57,050 nucleotides of DNA from positions 1-57,050 of the forward strand of contig NZ_LRRB01000301.1 of assembly GCF_001646865.1 (NCBI RefSeq). The letters are read 5' to 3'. This document shows positions 33,352-43,062 of this stretch, in pieces (the stretch's first letter is position 1; each line of letters opens with the position of its first letter). Made by a program: the position numbers and the translations under genes. Under the pieces are notes generated by a model. It did no database searches, was not told the origin of the DNA, and worked only from the letters and a program-made list of their open reading frames with translations. This DNA is from Aldersonia kunmingensis. GTDB taxonomy: Bacteria > Actinomycetota > Actinomycetes > Mycobacteriales > Mycobacteriaceae.

Positions 33352-34581
33352 ATGTCTCGATTCAGCACGCGCTTCACCGATCCACCGAGCACGCTGGCGG
33401 AGCTGGCCGCCAACCCGCCTGATCGGGACGCGACCGGCTCCGCCGATCTCGACATCGAGTTCGCACTCGACCTGCCGACCACCGAAGCACAGGTGGCTCA
33501 GTCCTCGACGGCCGCGCTTTCCGTTGCCGCAGACGGCAGTACCGCCGAATCGTCGGCCACCGAACTGCGGATCAGCTATCGGCCCAGACGGCTCGGCGAG
33601 CGCACGATTCCGGCGTCGGTACTCGTCGAGATAGTCGAGTCACCGGATGCGGCGATCGCCGCCGAGGTGGAAGCACAGCTGCGCGAATCGCTGGGCGGCG
33701 ATGTAAGCAAGGCGACGCCCGAACAGCTCGACGAGGCGGACGCGTTATTCGGCAAGCGGGTAGCGGCACTGCCGAAGATCAGCACGGATGCCGGTGTGCC
33801 GGAACATCTTCCGGTCCGTTCGACACCCGAGGCCGCACCGGCCGGGCTGCCCGCGGCGTACTACCCGCAGGTTTCGCACGCGGACGCCGGCGCTCGTCCG
33901 CAGCCGACCACCGTCTTCCTGCCTGAGAATCGGCAGGTGCTGTGGGACACCGCATATCCGTGGGGGTGCAACGGCCTGGATTCCACGCCACGCGGCAGCG
34001 CATCGGGCTGCATGGTCGGACCCCGGCACGTGCTGACCTGCTCGCACATCGTGGACTGGCGGGCCGACGGATCCGCGGGCTGGATGGATTTCGTGCCCGG
34101 ATTCTTCGACCGGCTACCCGGACCGTTCGGCACCGGCCGCGCGATCAAGTACTACAGCTTCCGGAAGGTGATACCGCCGCTCGATACCGACGAGTTGCGG
34201 CACGACTACATCGTTGCCGTGCTCGACTGGCGCATCGGCGACCGAACCGGCTGGCTCGGCTCGCGGTCCTACACCGACGCGTGGGATGGCAACGCCTGGT
34301 GGACGCACGTCGGATATCCCGACGACTTCGGAGGCCGGCGTCCGACTTGGCAGGGCGGCATCTCATTCGACGGCGACAATGCCCAGCCGGACAGCAACGA
34401 GTCGATCTACCACTGGGGCGACGTCGCGGTTGGCCAGTCCGGTGGCTCGTTCTTCGCGTGGTGGGACGGGGTGCCGCACACCGTTGCGGTGCAGAGCGCG
34501 CACGATTCGGGGCGCAACTACGCGAGCGGCGGGTCGTTCATTCCGAACCTGATCAACCAGGCGCGCACCGAATTCCCGTGA
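33352..34581 (+). CDS. Trypsin-like serine protease without signal peptide
   Basis: The 409-residue protein has an AAAGGGG site before ATG 33352. Residues 1-180 form a Ser/Ala/Glu-rich acidic region; the protease domain starts near 195. The catalytic triad is visible: His232 (VLTCSHIVDW), Asp285 (LRHDYIVAVLDW) and Ser363 (VGQSGGSFFAW). Cys220 and Cys230 could form a disulfide. There is neither a signal peptide nor a membrane span, unlike secreted trypsin-like proteases. Its target is unknown; the long N-terminus may be a pro-region or a binding domain. It lies alone downstream of rraA. Confidence 0.82.
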   Translation: MSRFSTRFTDPPSTLAELAANPPDRDATGSADLDIEFALDLPTTEAQVAQSSTAALSVAADGSTAESSATELRISYRPRRLGERTIPASVLVEIVESPDAAIAAEVEAQLRESLGGDVSKATPEQLDEADALFGKRVAALPKISTDAGVPEHLPVRSTPEAAPAGLPAAYYPQVSHADAGARPQPTTVFLPENRQVLWDTAYPWGCNGLDSTPRGSASGCMVGPRHVLTCSHIVDWRADGSAGWMDFVPGFFDRLPGPFGTGRAIKYYSFRKVIPPLDTDELRHDYIVAVLDWRIGDRTGWLGSRSYTDAWDGNAWWTHVGYPDDFGGRRPTWQGGISFDGDNAQPDSNESIYHWGDVAVGQSGGSFFAWWDGVPHTVAVQSAHDSGRNYASGGSFIPNLINQARTEFP

Positions 34582-34584
34582 GCG

Positions 34585-35412
34585 TCACGACACCTCGGTG
34601 ATGCCCACCGTCGGGAAGAAGAAGCACGATGCCTCGCCGTTCTGAACGGTTCCGAACACAGCGGCGAGCACCGTGCCTTCCCCGGTCTGTACCGGCACTG
34701 CCCGCACGCCGCCGAGCGGCATCGTCGAGGTCAGGAACGATTTCACCGCCGAGGAGACGGCCGGGCGGGCGGCCTCGGGCAGGGTCGGCGGGATCGCCGC
34801 CTCGGCGGTCTCCGCAACCGTGCCCATCGGCGCGAAACCACCCTTGAGCGTGTCCATGTTGAACCAGGCCACCTGCATGCCGGTGGTCTTGTCGCCGTCG
34901 GACGCGAGGCCGTACGGCACGAACGCGAACAGCGTCTGGCCCGCCTGCACCGCATCGACCGGCCCGATCAGCGGCAGGGTGATTTTTGGCCATGGTCCGG
35001 GCACCGCTCCGGCAGCGGCAGGTGCCGCGTCGAGCGGGAGCCTCGAACCGCCGGCGCAGAACGGTGCGGCCGTCGGGTACAGGAATGTGTCGATGCCAAG
35101 CTTGGCCATCCCCTGCACCGCCGACTGGTAGCCGTTCATCAGATCGGACGCGGCGGCCGCCTCTGCGACGCCGACCTTGATGATCGCTTCGGCGGCGCTG
35201 AGACTATTCGCGTCTTCGACACGGTGACTATTCGGATCGCTCGCGTTGGACTCGAGCGTGTCGATCGCGATGGCGAGCGGGGACGGCGCCGGCCCGGGAT
35301 CGGAGTTCGCAATACCGGGAACCACGAGGCCTACCCCGGTGGGAACTGCCAGGCCCATGCCGGTGAGGAACACGAGCCAGACCCTGGCGCGGAAGATTCG
35401 AGACGTGCGCAT
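34585..35412 (-). CDS. Secreted hypothetical protein
   Basis: The 275-residue product starts at ATG 35412 behind a GGAG site. It has an Arg-rich signal peptide (MRTSRIFRARVWLVFLTGMGLAVPTGVGLVVPGIANS). The mature part is Ala/Pro-rich with helical segments and motifs IDTFLYPTAAPFCAGGSRLPLD, TLFAFVPYGLASDGDKTTGMQVAWFNMDT and EASCFFFPTVGI, with two Cys residues for a possible disulfide. I do not recognise a family with certainty, although such proteins are common in mycolate actinomycetes. It is convergent with the protease (3 bp). Confidence 0.72.
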   Translation of the reverse strand: MRTSRIFRARVWLVFLTGMGLAVPTGVGLVVPGIANSDPGPAPSPLAIAIDTLESNASDPNSHRVEDANSLSAAEAIIKVGVAEAAAASDLMNGYQSAVQGMAKLGIDTFLYPTAAPFCAGGSRLPLDAAPAAAGAVPGPWPKITLPLIGPVDAVQAGQTLFAFVPYGLASDGDKTTGMQVAWFNMDTLKGGFAPMGTVAETAEAAIPPTLPEAARPAVSSAVKSFLTSTMPLGGVRAVPVQTGEGTVLAAVFGTVQNGEASCFFFPTVGITEVS

Positions 35413-35448
35413 ATGAGCTCCTGATCGCATCGCCACAGCCCCACCCCT

Positions 35449-35502
35449 GTGACTGGTGTTACTTGTGTGACTAGTGGTGCTTGTGTGATCAGTGTGGATA
35501 CA
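35449..35502. repeat. 18-bp tandem repeat upstream of the secreted protein gene
   Basis: Units GTGACTGGTGTTACTTGT (35449-35466) and GTGACTAGTGGTGCTTGT (35467-35484) match at 14-15 of 18 positions, and a third partial unit GTGATCAGTGTGG follows. It lies in the promoter region of the secreted protein gene at 35412. Confidence 0.6.
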
Positions 35503-35553
35503 AGCTCGTTGGTGAGCAAACGCTGACGCGCGCCGTTACCGAACCGGAACGCG

Positions 35554-35775
35554 TCAGCTCGCTACTACGCGCGCCAGGTGCCCCGCGAGCGAGACGACGT
35601 CTCCCGCGTGTAATTGCCGCCCTCGGCGGGTTTCCACCTCATCGTTCACGCGAACGATGCCCTCTGCGATCAGGCTCTTGCCCTCGGATCCGTGCTCGAC
35701 CAGATTGGCGAGCTTGAGGAACTGGCCGAGCTTGATCGATTCGTCGCGTATCGGCACGTCGATAGGTTCTGACAC
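35554..35775 (-). CDS. S4-domain RNA-binding protein (YaaA/RlbA-like)
   Basis: A 73-residue single S4 domain from GTG 35775: IKLGQFLKLANLVEHGSEGKSLIAEGIVRVNDEVETRRGRQLHAGDVV. The KLGQFLKLANLV...G.V.VNGE pattern is the RNA-binding alpha-L motif. Proteins of this size act in ribosome assembly or tRNA/rRNA binding; the exact role is not known. It is divergent from lysX, 85 bp away. Confidence 0.88.
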   Translation of the reverse strand: MSEPIDVPIRDESIKLGQFLKLANLVEHGSEGKSLIAEGIVRVNDEVETRRGRQLHAGDVVSLAGHLARVVAS

Positions 35776-35860
35776 CCCTCCATACTTCCCCGACCGCGCG
35801 ACGCGCGGTAGCCGAGGTGGAAGCGCGGAAATAGTAGCCGCCAGCAGCTAGTTTCGACAC

Positions 35861-38800
35861 GTGACCGCGACAGTGGATCCACAGGCGCCCGAAACGTCCA
35901 CGTTGCCCCCGAGGCGGGTGATCGGACGCAAACACGGACGATTCAGCCAGGTCCCGCATATCGCCGGTCTGGTGCTCGGGATCTTCGCGGCGCTGTGTCT
36001 GGTGTGGAGCATCTCGCCGACAATTCGTTATCTCGTGCACGACGTGCGCCAGTACATCGACGACTACTACTTCGACGCGCCGGACACCAGCCTCGCCTGG
36101 GCTCTCGTGCTCGGCCTGCTCGCGGGCGCGCTGGCCTCGCGCAAACGGATTGCCTGGTGGCTACTCACGGTCTACCTGGTCCTGGTCGCCCTGGACAATC
36201 TCGCCAAGATCATCGAGGACGGAAACGTCCATGCCGCAATCGCACTCGGTGTGCATGTGGTGGTCATAGGCATCCTGATTGCGTCCTACGGCGAGTTCTA
36301 CACGCGGGTGCGACGCGGAGCGGTGTGGAAGGCGCTCGGCGTGCTGATCGTCGGACTCGTTGTCGGCACACTCGTCGGCTGGGGCATCGTCGCGCTGTTC
36401 CCCGGTTCATTGCCCGAGGACCAAACCTTCTACTGGGCGCTCAACCGCGTCACGGGGCTCGTCTTCGTCGACAACGAGAACTTCGACGGGCGGCCGCACG
36501 GGTTCGTAAACACACTGCTCGGCCTGTTCGGCGCGCTCGCATTGCTGGCCGCAGTGGTCACGCTGTTCCGGTCGCAGCGCGCGAGCAACGCACTCACCGG
36601 CACTGACGAATCCGCCCTTCGCGGGCTGCTCAGTCGCTCCGATGTCGACGACTCGCTGGGCTACTTCGCCACCCGTCGCGACAAGGCGGTCGTGTTCGCC
36701 GAGTCCGGCAAGGCGGCGCTCACCTACCGCGTCGAGTTCGGCGTGTGCCTGGCCAGCGGTGACCCGATCGGCCAGCACGAGAACTGGCCGCACGCCATCG
36801 ACGCCTGGCTCGATCTGGCCGAAAAGTACGGCTGGACACCAGCGGTGATGGGCGCGAGCGAACTCGGCGCCGCCGAGTACCACCGTGCCGGGCTGACCGT
36901 GATTCAGCTCGGCGACGAGGCGATCATCAACTGCAAGAACTACTCGCTGAGCGGCCCCGAGATGAAGGTGGTGCGCCAGGCGGTCAACCGTGTGCACAAA
37001 CTCGGTGTCACCGTGCGGATCCGGCGGCACCGCGATATCCCCGAAGACGAGATGAAGCAGATCGTTCAGCACGCCGACGACTGGCGCGATACCGAAACCG
37101 AGCGCGGTTTCTCGATGGCGCTCGGCCGGCTCGGCGACTCAACCGACGGCGACTGCCTGCTTGTCGAGGCAGTTGATCCGGACGGCACAGTGCTGGGCAT
37201 GCTGTCGCTCGTGCCGTGGGGGCGCAGCGGTGCATCGCTCGACCTGATGCGGCGAAACCCCAAGGCACCCAACGGCGTCATGGAAATGATGGTGTCCGAG
37301 CTGGCGCTGTCCAACGTGGTCGTCAAGATCTCGCTGAACTTCGCGGTGTTCCGCTCGGTGTTCGAGGAGGGCGGGCGCATCGGCGCCGGCCCGGTCCTGC
37401 GGATGTGGCGCGGTGTGCTGCTGTTCTTCTCGCGGTGGTGGCAGCTCGAGGCGCTCTACCGATCGAACGTGAAGTACCAGCCGGAGTGGGAGCCGCGCTA
37501 CCTGTGCTTCGACGACAACCGGCAGATTCCGCGAGTCGGCATCGCTGCCGCGTTGGCGGAAGGCTTCATTCCACGACTGATGCACGACGACACGCACGTC
37601 CACACCGGCGTCCGGGCGGCGGTGCCGGCGACCATCGCGGGCCTGCACGCGGACGGCAGCGCGCCGGATTTCGTGGAGGCCGAAGCCGAACTCCCGACAG
37701 GCCCGCGCCGGCCCGAGCAGGTGCGGGTCCGGATGGCCAAGCTCGACGGCATCGAGGCGGCCGGCATTGACCCGTACCCGGTCGCCTACCCGCCAACCCA
37801 TGCCGTCGCCGAAGCCCTTGAGTTACCCAGCGGGACCATGGTTCGCCTCGCGGGCCGGTTGCTCCGGATCCGCGACTACGGCGGCGTCACGTTCGCCCTG
37901 CTGCGCGACTGGTCCGGTGACATCCAGCTGCTGATCGAGCGCTCCCGCGCCGGCGAGGTGGCCTGCGATGAGTTCGGCGCGCACTACGACCTCGGCGACC
38001 TGATCGAGGTGAGCGGCAAGCTCGGCCGCAGCCGCCGCGGCGAGTTCTCGCTGCTCGCCCAGGACTGGCGGATGATCGGCAAGTGCCTGCACCCGCTGCC
38101 GGACAAGTACAAGGGCCTATCCGACCCGGAGACGCGGGTTCGGCAGCGCTACGTCGACCTCGCAATCAACCCGCATTCGCGTGAGCTGCTCGTCATGCGC
38201 AGCGCAGTGGTGACCTCGCTACGCGACTCCTTCAAGGCCCGCGGCTATCTCGAGGTGGAGACGCCGATCCTGCAGCAGGTGCACGGTGGTGCGAATGCGG
38301 CACCGTTCCGCACCCATATCAACGCCTACGACCTCGACCTCTACCTGCGTATCGCGCCCGAGCTGTACCTGAAGCGGCTGTGCGTGGCGGGTATGGAGAG
38401 GGTGTTCGAGATCGGCCGCGTATTCCGCAACGAGGGCGTGGACTTCAAGCACAACCCCGAGTTCACGATCCTCGAGGCATACGAGGCGCACAGCGACTAC
38501 GAGAAAATGATGGTGCTGTGCCGCGAGCTGATTCAGGCTGCCGCGCTGGCCGCGCACGGACGGGAGATCATCCTGCGGCCCGGGCCCGACGGCGAGATGG
38601 TGGAAGTGGATATCTCCGGCGAGTGGCCGGTCAAGACGATGCACGGCGCGGTCGCGGAGGCGCTCGGCGTGGATGTCTCCCCGGAGACCTCGCTCGACGA
38701 GCTGCGCCGGCTGTGCGACGAGAACGAGATCCCTTACCAGCCGGACTGGGAGTCCGGTGCTGTCGCACAGGAGATGTACGAGCACCTCGTGGAGGACCAG

Positions 38801-39163
38801 ACCGAGTTCCCTACCTTCTATACCAACTTCCCCACCTCGATGTCCCCGCTGACCCGGCCGCATCCGACCATCGCGGGTGTCGCCGCCAAGTGGGATCTGG
38901 TGGCCTGGGGTATCGAACTCGGTACCGCCTACAGCGAGCTGACCGACCCGGTCGATCAGCGGCAACGCCTCACCGAGCAGTCCATGCTCGCGGCAGGCGG
39001 CGACGAGGAAGCGATGGAACTCGACGAGGACTTCCTGCAAGCCCTCGAGCATGCGATGCCGCCGACGGGCGGTCTCGGCATGGGCGTGGACCGCGTGGTC
39101 ATGCTCATTACCGGCGGCAGCATCCGCGAGACGCTGGCCTTCCCGCTCGCCAAGCCGAAGTAG
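35861..39163 (+). CDS. lysX: Bifunctional lysylphosphatidylglycerol synthetase / lysyl-tRNA synthetase LysX
   Basis: The 1100-residue protein starts at GTG 35861. The N-terminus has about six membrane spans (roughly residues 30-240), then the DUF2156/MprF-type catalytic domain (for example [19 protein letters not shown] and [23 protein letters not shown]), an OB-fold anticodon-binding domain (about 650-750), and a class II LysRS core with [22 protein letters not shown] (motif 2) and [15 protein letters not shown] (motif 3). It charges lysine and transfers it to phosphatidylglycerol, making the membrane more positive and resistant to cationic peptides. Length is near the mycobacterial protein. 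A separate housekeeping lysS is expected elsewhere. Confidence 0.93.
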   Translation: MTATVDPQAPETSTLPPRRVIGRKHGRFSQVPHIAGLVLGIFAALCLVWSISPTIRYLVHDVRQYIDDYYFDAPDTSLAWALVLGLLAGALASRKRIAWWLLTVYLVLVALDNLAKIIEDGNVHAAIALGVHVVVIGILIASYGEFYTRVRRGAVWKALGVLIVGLVVGTLVGWGIVALFPGSLPEDQTFYWALNRVTGLVFVDNENFDGRPHGFVNTLLGLFGALALLAAVVTLFRSQRASNALTGTDESALRGLLSRSDVDDSLGYFATRRDKAVVFAESGKAALTYRVEFGVCLASGDPIGQHENWPHAIDAWLDLAEKYGWTPAVMGASELGAAEYHRAGLTVIQLGDEAIINCKNYSLSGPEMKVVRQAVNRVHKLGVTVRIRRHRDIPEDEMKQIVQHADDWRDTETERGFSMALGRLGDSTDGDCLLVEAVDPDGTVLGMLSLVPWGRSGASLDLMRRNPKAPNGVMEMMVSELALSNVVVKISLNFAVFRSVFEEGGRIGAGPVLRMWRGVLLFFSRWWQLEALYRSNVKYQPEWEPRYLCFDDNRQIPRVGIAAALAEGFIPRLMHDDTHVHTGVRAAVPATIAGLHADGSAPDFVEAEAELPTGPRRPEQVRVRMAKLDGIEAAGIDPYPVAYPPTHAVAEALELPSGTMVRLAGRLLRIRDYGGVTFALLRDWSGDIQLLIERSRAGEVACDEFGAHYDLGDLIEVSGKLGRSRRGEFSLLAQDWRMIGKCLHPLPDKYKGLSDPETRVRQRYVDLAINPHSRELLVMRSAVVTSLRDSFKARGYLEVETPILQQVHGGANAAPFRTHINAYDLDLYLRIAPELYLKRLCVAGMERVFEIGRVFRNEGVDFKHNPEFTILEAYEAHSDYEKMMVLCRELIQAAALAAHGREIILRPGPDGEMVEVDISGEWPVKTMHGAVAEALGVDVSPETSLDELRRLCDENEIPYQPDWESGAVAQEMYEHLVEDQTEFPTFYTNFPTSMSPLTRPHPTIAGVAAKWDLVAWGIELGTAYSELTDPVDQRQRLTEQSMLAAGGDEEAMELDEDFLQALEHAMPPTGGLGMGVDRVVMLITGGSIRETLAFPLAKPK

Positions 39164-39172
39164 GCGCGCAGG

Positions 39173-39850
39173 CTACGAACGCCGATACCGACGCTCCGGC
39201 CGCCCTGCCCTGCCGTACTGCAGGCGAATCTCGAGGTCGCCCTGTTCGAGGTAATACTCGAGGTAGCGGCGTGCGCTCACTCGCGACATGCCTGCCAGCT
39301 CCGCACATTCCGTCGCAGAGAGCTCTCCGGCTTTGCCCACCGCGGCGAGCACCACTGTGCCGGTTTCGGCGCTCAGCCCCTTGGGCAGCGGTGCTTTGGC
39401 CACCGCCCGAGCCGATCCGAATAGCGTGTCAACCAGAGATTGGTCGGCACTACCGGTTTCGAGCGCGCTCAGCCGGGCGGCAAAGGCGGCCAGCTTCTCT
39501 TGCAGCGCAGCGATTTCGAATGGCTTGATGAGATAGTCCGCCGCCCCCCCGTGCAGCGCGGCACTGATCGTGTCGAGTTCGCGCGCGGCGGTAATCATGA
39601 TGACGCCCACCGGGTTTCCTTCGGCGCGCAGCCTTCTGAGTATCTCCACGCCGGTCAGGTCGGGTAGGTACACGTCGAGCAGAACGAGATCAGGTGCGTG
39701 TTCGGCGATCCCGGCGAGCGCGTCGGCGCCGCTGTTCGCCACTCCGACTGTCCGGAAGCCGGGTGTCTTGTCCACAACGCGGCGATGAATCTCGGCGACC
39801 ATGAAATCGTCGTCGACCACGAGCACGCCGAATACCCGACCCTGCGTCAT
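39173..39850 (-). CDS. Response regulator, CitB/DcuR type
   Basis: The 225-residue regulator has a receiver domain with VVDDDF (Asp13-Asp15), phospho-acceptor Asp59 (LVLLDVYLPD) and Lys in LIKPFE, then an HTH output domain (GELSATECAELAGMSRVSARRYLEYYLEQGDLEI). The HTH with ARRYLEYY is that of CitB/DpiA-like regulators of citrate and dicarboxylate uptake. It overlaps the kinase stop by 4 bp, so they are translated together. Likely target: the divergent tctCBA operon. Confidence 0.9.
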   Translation of the reverse strand: MTQGRVFGVLVVDDDFMVAEIHRRVVDKTPGFRTVGVANSGADALAGIAEHAPDLVLLDVYLPDLTGVEILRRLRAEGNPVGVIMITAARELDTISAALHGGAADYLIKPFEIAALQEKLAAFAARLSALETGSADQSLVDTLFGSARAVAKAPLPKGLSAETGTVVLAAVGKAGELSATECAELAGMSRVSARRYLEYYLEQGDLEIRLQYGRAGRPERRYRRS

Positions 39851-41457
39851 CGCTGCACCCCCGCCTCAACATGTGGCATTCGCACCGTGAAAACTGCTCC
39901 ACGCGAGCCGGATTCGAGGTTGCCCACAGCTACCGAACCGCCGTGCTGAGCACTCACCAACCGAACCAGCGCCAGCCCGATCCCCCGCCCGCCGGGCGCG
40001 TCCGGCTTGGACGTGACACCGCGGGCAAAGATCGTCTCGCGCAACTCTTCGGGAACACCCGGCCCGGAATCGGTTACCTCGACGAGCAATTCGCCATCGT
40101 CGCGCACCCGCACGGTCACCGTCGCATTGGCGCTGCCTTCGGAAACGTCGACGGCGTTGTCGATCAGATTGCCCAGGATGGTGATCACGTCCGTTGACAT
40201 CGCGGGGTCGAGGGCCGCGAGACGGGAATCGTCGGCGAGGTTAAGTGCCACACCCGATTCGGCGGCCAGCGACGTCTTCGCGATGAGCAATGCCGCGACG
40301 GCAGGATCGGCGATGCGCCGCGTGACCGCGTCGCTGATCTCGGCTCGCCGCCGGGTGAGCGTGCCGACGAAATCGGTCACTGCGTCGAACTCGCCGAGTT
40401 GGGTGAGCCCGGAAATGGTGTGCAGCTGGTTGGCGAACTCGTGCGTCTGCGCACGCAGGGTGTCGGTGACGCTCTTGTGCGACGTGAGCTGGCTCTGCAT
40501 CGAGGCCAGTTCGGTGGAATCGCGCATCGTCGTCACGATGCCGACGCGGCGGCCACGGCTGGATGCGGGCCGGCGGTTCAGCGCGAGCACCCGGTCGCCG
40601 GTGGACAACACCACGTCGTGCTCGCTGGCGTCGGAACCGAGGAACTGCCGCACTGCGGGATCCAGATCCACGTCCTCGAGGTGGCGGCCGACGGCGCTCG
40701 CCGGCAGCCCGAGTAGTTCCTGTGCGCTGTCGTTGAGCAAAGTGATCCTGCCCGAATTGTCGATGCCCACGACGCCTTCCCGGATGCTGTGCAGCAGCGC
40801 CTCGCGGTGGTCGGCGAGATTCGCGATCTCGGCAACCTCGAGTCCGCGGGTGTCTCGTTCGAGACGGCGCGCCAGCAGGAAAGAACCCGCGAGTCCCAGC
40901 GCGGCCCCGATGCCGAGGTAGAGCAACAGCTGCGCGCCGCCCGCGGTCAGCAGTTGCCAGAGCGACGGATACGCCTCGCTCACCGTCACAATCGCGAGCA
41001 CATTGCCGTCGATGTCGAGCACGGGCACATGCCCCGCGATCGAGTGATCGCCGGAAACGTCGAGGTCGCCGGACCAGGCACGTCCGGCGGTCACGTCGCT
41101 GGCACCGAGTTCCGCCGGGCCGTGCTCACGCGCCGGATCCGATGACACGAGGACCACGCCCCCGGGCGCGACGATCTCGGCCAGGTCCGCTCCGGACAGG
41201 TCCACCGCGCGGTCCACCTCCGGCGCGAGGACCTGCGCGACAGCGGGATTGTCGTACTGATCGCGGACTACCGGCGTCGACGCGAGATTCTCCGCGACCG
41301 ACAGCATCCGCTGCGCACGCAGATCGCCGAACTCGTTGCTGGACAGGTGGACCGACACGGCACCGATAGCGACCAGCACGACCGCGAGCAGGACGACCTG
41401 CAGCAGGAGGAAACGCCCCGCCACACTGCGTCCGCTACCGAGCAGTCGTGACCACAA
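39847..41457 (-). CDS. Sensor histidine kinase, CitA/DcuS type
   Basis: The 536-residue kinase starts at TTG 41457, the first possible codon after an in-frame stop. A span at about 17-37 and one at about 170-195 bracket an extracellular PAS-like (PASC/CACHE) sensor (residues 40-165). Next come a cytoplasmic PAS domain (about 215-320), the phospho-histidine His339 in RAQTHEFANQLHT, and an ATPase domain with GNLIDNAVD, DSGPGVPEEL and GGRGIGLALVR. The HEFANQLH box is typical of the CitA/DcuS family that senses citrate or C4-dicarboxylates outside the cell. Confidence 0.9.
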   Translation of the reverse strand: MWSRLLGSGRSVAGRFLLLQVVLLAVVLVAIGAVSVHLSSNEFGDLRAQRMLSVAENLASTPVVRDQYDNPAVAQVLAPEVDRAVDLSGADLAEIVAPGGVVLVSSDPAREHGPAELGASDVTAGRAWSGDLDVSGDHSIAGHVPVLDIDGNVLAIVTVSEAYPSLWQLLTAGGAQLLLYLGIGAALGLAGSFLLARRLERDTRGLEVAEIANLADHREALLHSIREGVVGIDNSGRITLLNDSAQELLGLPASAVGRHLEDVDLDPAVRQFLGSDASEHDVVLSTGDRVLALNRRPASSRGRRVGIVTTMRDSTELASMQSQLTSHKSVTDTLRAQTHEFANQLHTISGLTQLGEFDAVTDFVGTLTRRRAEISDAVTRRIADPAVAALLIAKTSLAAESGVALNLADDSRLAALDPAMSTDVITILGNLIDNAVDVSEGSANATVTVRVRDDGELLVEVTDSGPGVPEELRETIFARGVTSKPDAPGGRGIGLALVRLVSAQHGGSVAVGNLESGSRGAVFTVRMPHVEAGVQR

Positions 41458-41485
41458 AGAACTCTACTTCCGTTGGTTTCGTATC

Positions 41486-41501
41486 AGTGACCTGTGTCAC
41501 T
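41486..41501. promoter_or_regulatory. Inverted repeat in the tct divergent promoter
   Basis: AGTGAC-CTGT-GTCACT is a perfect 6-4-6 inverted repeat 50 bp before tctC and 29 bp before the kinase start. It is a candidate binding site for the response regulator. Confidence 0.4.
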
Positions 41502-41550
41502 CCCTATTCCAGTATTGCCTCAGACCACATCTGCGAGGAAAGAGGAAGTC

Positions 41551-42537
41551 ATGTCGAGACACCCGCGCGGCATCTGGCTCACCGCGCTGGTCGCGGCGGC
41601 CACGGTGCTGGTCAGCGCATGCGGAGTGACCCGCGGTGACGACGACACCGGCCTGCACCGAGTGCGGATGATGGTGCCCAACAGTCCTGGCGGCGGCTAC
41701 GACCTCACCGCACGGACAGGCGTGAAGATCATGGAAGACCGGGACATCACCGGCCGCGTCGAAGTGTTCAACGTGATCGGCGCCGGCGGCACCGTCGCGA
41801 TGGCCCGGCTGATGAACGAGCGCGGCAACGACGACCTCATGATGATGATGGGCCTGGGCGTTGTCGGCTCGGGTTACACCAACGGTTCGTCGGCGCGCGT
41901 AACCGACGCGACGCCGCTGGCGAAGATCGTCGAGGAACAGGAAGGCATCCTCGTTCCCGCCGACTCGCCGTTCCAGACGGTCGGCGACCTGGTGGCGGCA
42001 TGGAAGGCCGACCCGTCGTCGGTCACCATCGGCGGTGGATCCTCACCCGGCGGCCCCGATCACCTGTTCCCGATGCAGACCGCTCAGGCCGTAGGCATCG
42101 ACCCGAAGACCGTCAACTTCATCTCCTACGACGGTGGCGGCGACCTGCTCACCGCACTGCTCGGCAAGAAGATCGACGCCGGCACCTCCGGTCTCGGCGA
42201 GTACATCGACCAGATCGAGGCCGGTCAGATTCGCGTCCTCGCGGTATCCGGCGCCGAGCGCGCACCCGGTATCGATGCGCCGACGCTGACCGAGGCCGGT
42301 GTGCCGCTCGAATTCACCAACTGGCGTGGAGTCCTCGCTCCGCCAGGTATTTCGGACGAGGCACGGGCTGCGATGGTCGCCGCGCTCACCGAATTACACG
42401 GCACCGAGGAATGGAAGGAGGCTCTGGTGCGCAACGGCTGGACCGACGCATTCGTCACCGGGCCCGAATTCGAGCAGTTCCTCGTGGACCAGGACCAGCG
42501 GGTCGGATCGACCCTCAGCGAATTGGGGCTGGCATGA
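41551..42537 (+). CDS. tctC: Tripartite tricarboxylate transporter substrate-binding protein TctC
   Basis: The 328-residue lipoprotein starts at ATG 41551 after GAGGAAG. The lipobox is LVSAC with Cys24. The Bug-type binding domain has VPNSPGGGYDLTARTG, VFNVIGAGGTVAMARLM, SVTIGGGSSPGGPDH and YDGGGDLLTALLGKKIDAGTSGLGEY. It captures citrate-like tricarboxylates outside the membrane. It overlaps tctB by 4 bp. The upstream frame from 41494 is not signal-like and is rejected. Confidence 0.92.
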   Translation: MSRHPRGIWLTALVAAATVLVSACGVTRGDDDTGLHRVRMMVPNSPGGGYDLTARTGVKIMEDRDITGRVEVFNVIGAGGTVAMARLMNERGNDDLMMMMGLGVVGSGYTNGSSARVTDATPLAKIVEEQEGILVPADSPFQTVGDLVAAWKADPSSVTIGGGSSPGGPDHLFPMQTAQAVGIDPKTVNFISYDGGGDLLTALLGKKIDAGTSGLGEYIDQIEAGQIRVLAVSGAERAPGIDAPTLTEAGVPLEFTNWRGVLAPPGISDEARAAMVAALTELHGTEEWKEALVRNGWTDAFVTGPEFEQFLVDQDQRVGSTLSELGLA

Positions 42538-43061
42538 CCTCACAACTCGAAACACCCGGCGTGGAACCCGAGCACAAGCGAACCGACAAAGCGCAGTTCG
42601 TCGTGTGCGCCGTGCTCGCCATCGTCGGCACTTTCCTCATCGTCGACGCCGCGCAACTCACCAACTCGTTCGCGAAAGTGGATCCGGTTGGGCCTCGGTT
42701 CTTTCCGTTTGTGATCGGGGCCGGACTGCTGATCTGTGCAATCGTTTTCGCGATCGCGATCATGCGCGGCTCGGTCGGTGCGGCAGAAGAGGGCGAGGAC
42801 ATCGACCTGTCCGAGCCTAGCGACTGGCGAACCGTCGGTCTGCTGGTGGCGATCTTCGTTGCGACGATCCTGCTGATCAACCCACTCGGCTGGGCAATCA
42901 CCGGCACGTTCCTATTCGCCGCGGCGGCAACCGTTCTCGGCAACAAGCACTGGGTGCGCAATATCGCGATCGGCGCGGTGATGGCGTTCGGCAGCTTCTA
43001 CATCTTCTACGTCGGGCTCGGAATCCCCCTGCCCGCAGGCATTCTCGACGGGATCTTGTGA
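42534..43061 (+). CDS. tctB: Tripartite tricarboxylate transporter small membrane subunit TctB
   Basis: The 175-residue subunit overlaps tctC (ATGA) and has four hydrophobic spans, including [62 protein letters not shown] and [23 protein letters not shown]. The GPRFFP motif and ending are those of TctB. tctA starts 1 bp later. Confidence 0.9.
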   Translation: MTSQLETPGVEPEHKRTDKAQFVVCAVLAIVGTFLIVDAAQLTNSFAKVDPVGPRFFPFVIGAGLLICAIVFAIAIMRGSVGAAEEGEDIDLSEPSDWRTVGLLVAIFVATILLINPLGWAITGTFLFAAAATVLGNKHWVRNIAIGAVMAFGSFYIFYVGLGIPLPAGILDGIL

Positions 43062-43062
43062 A

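Noticed and set aside
35449-35502. CRISPR-like repeats
   Set aside because: The units are adjacent with no spacers and there are no cas genes.
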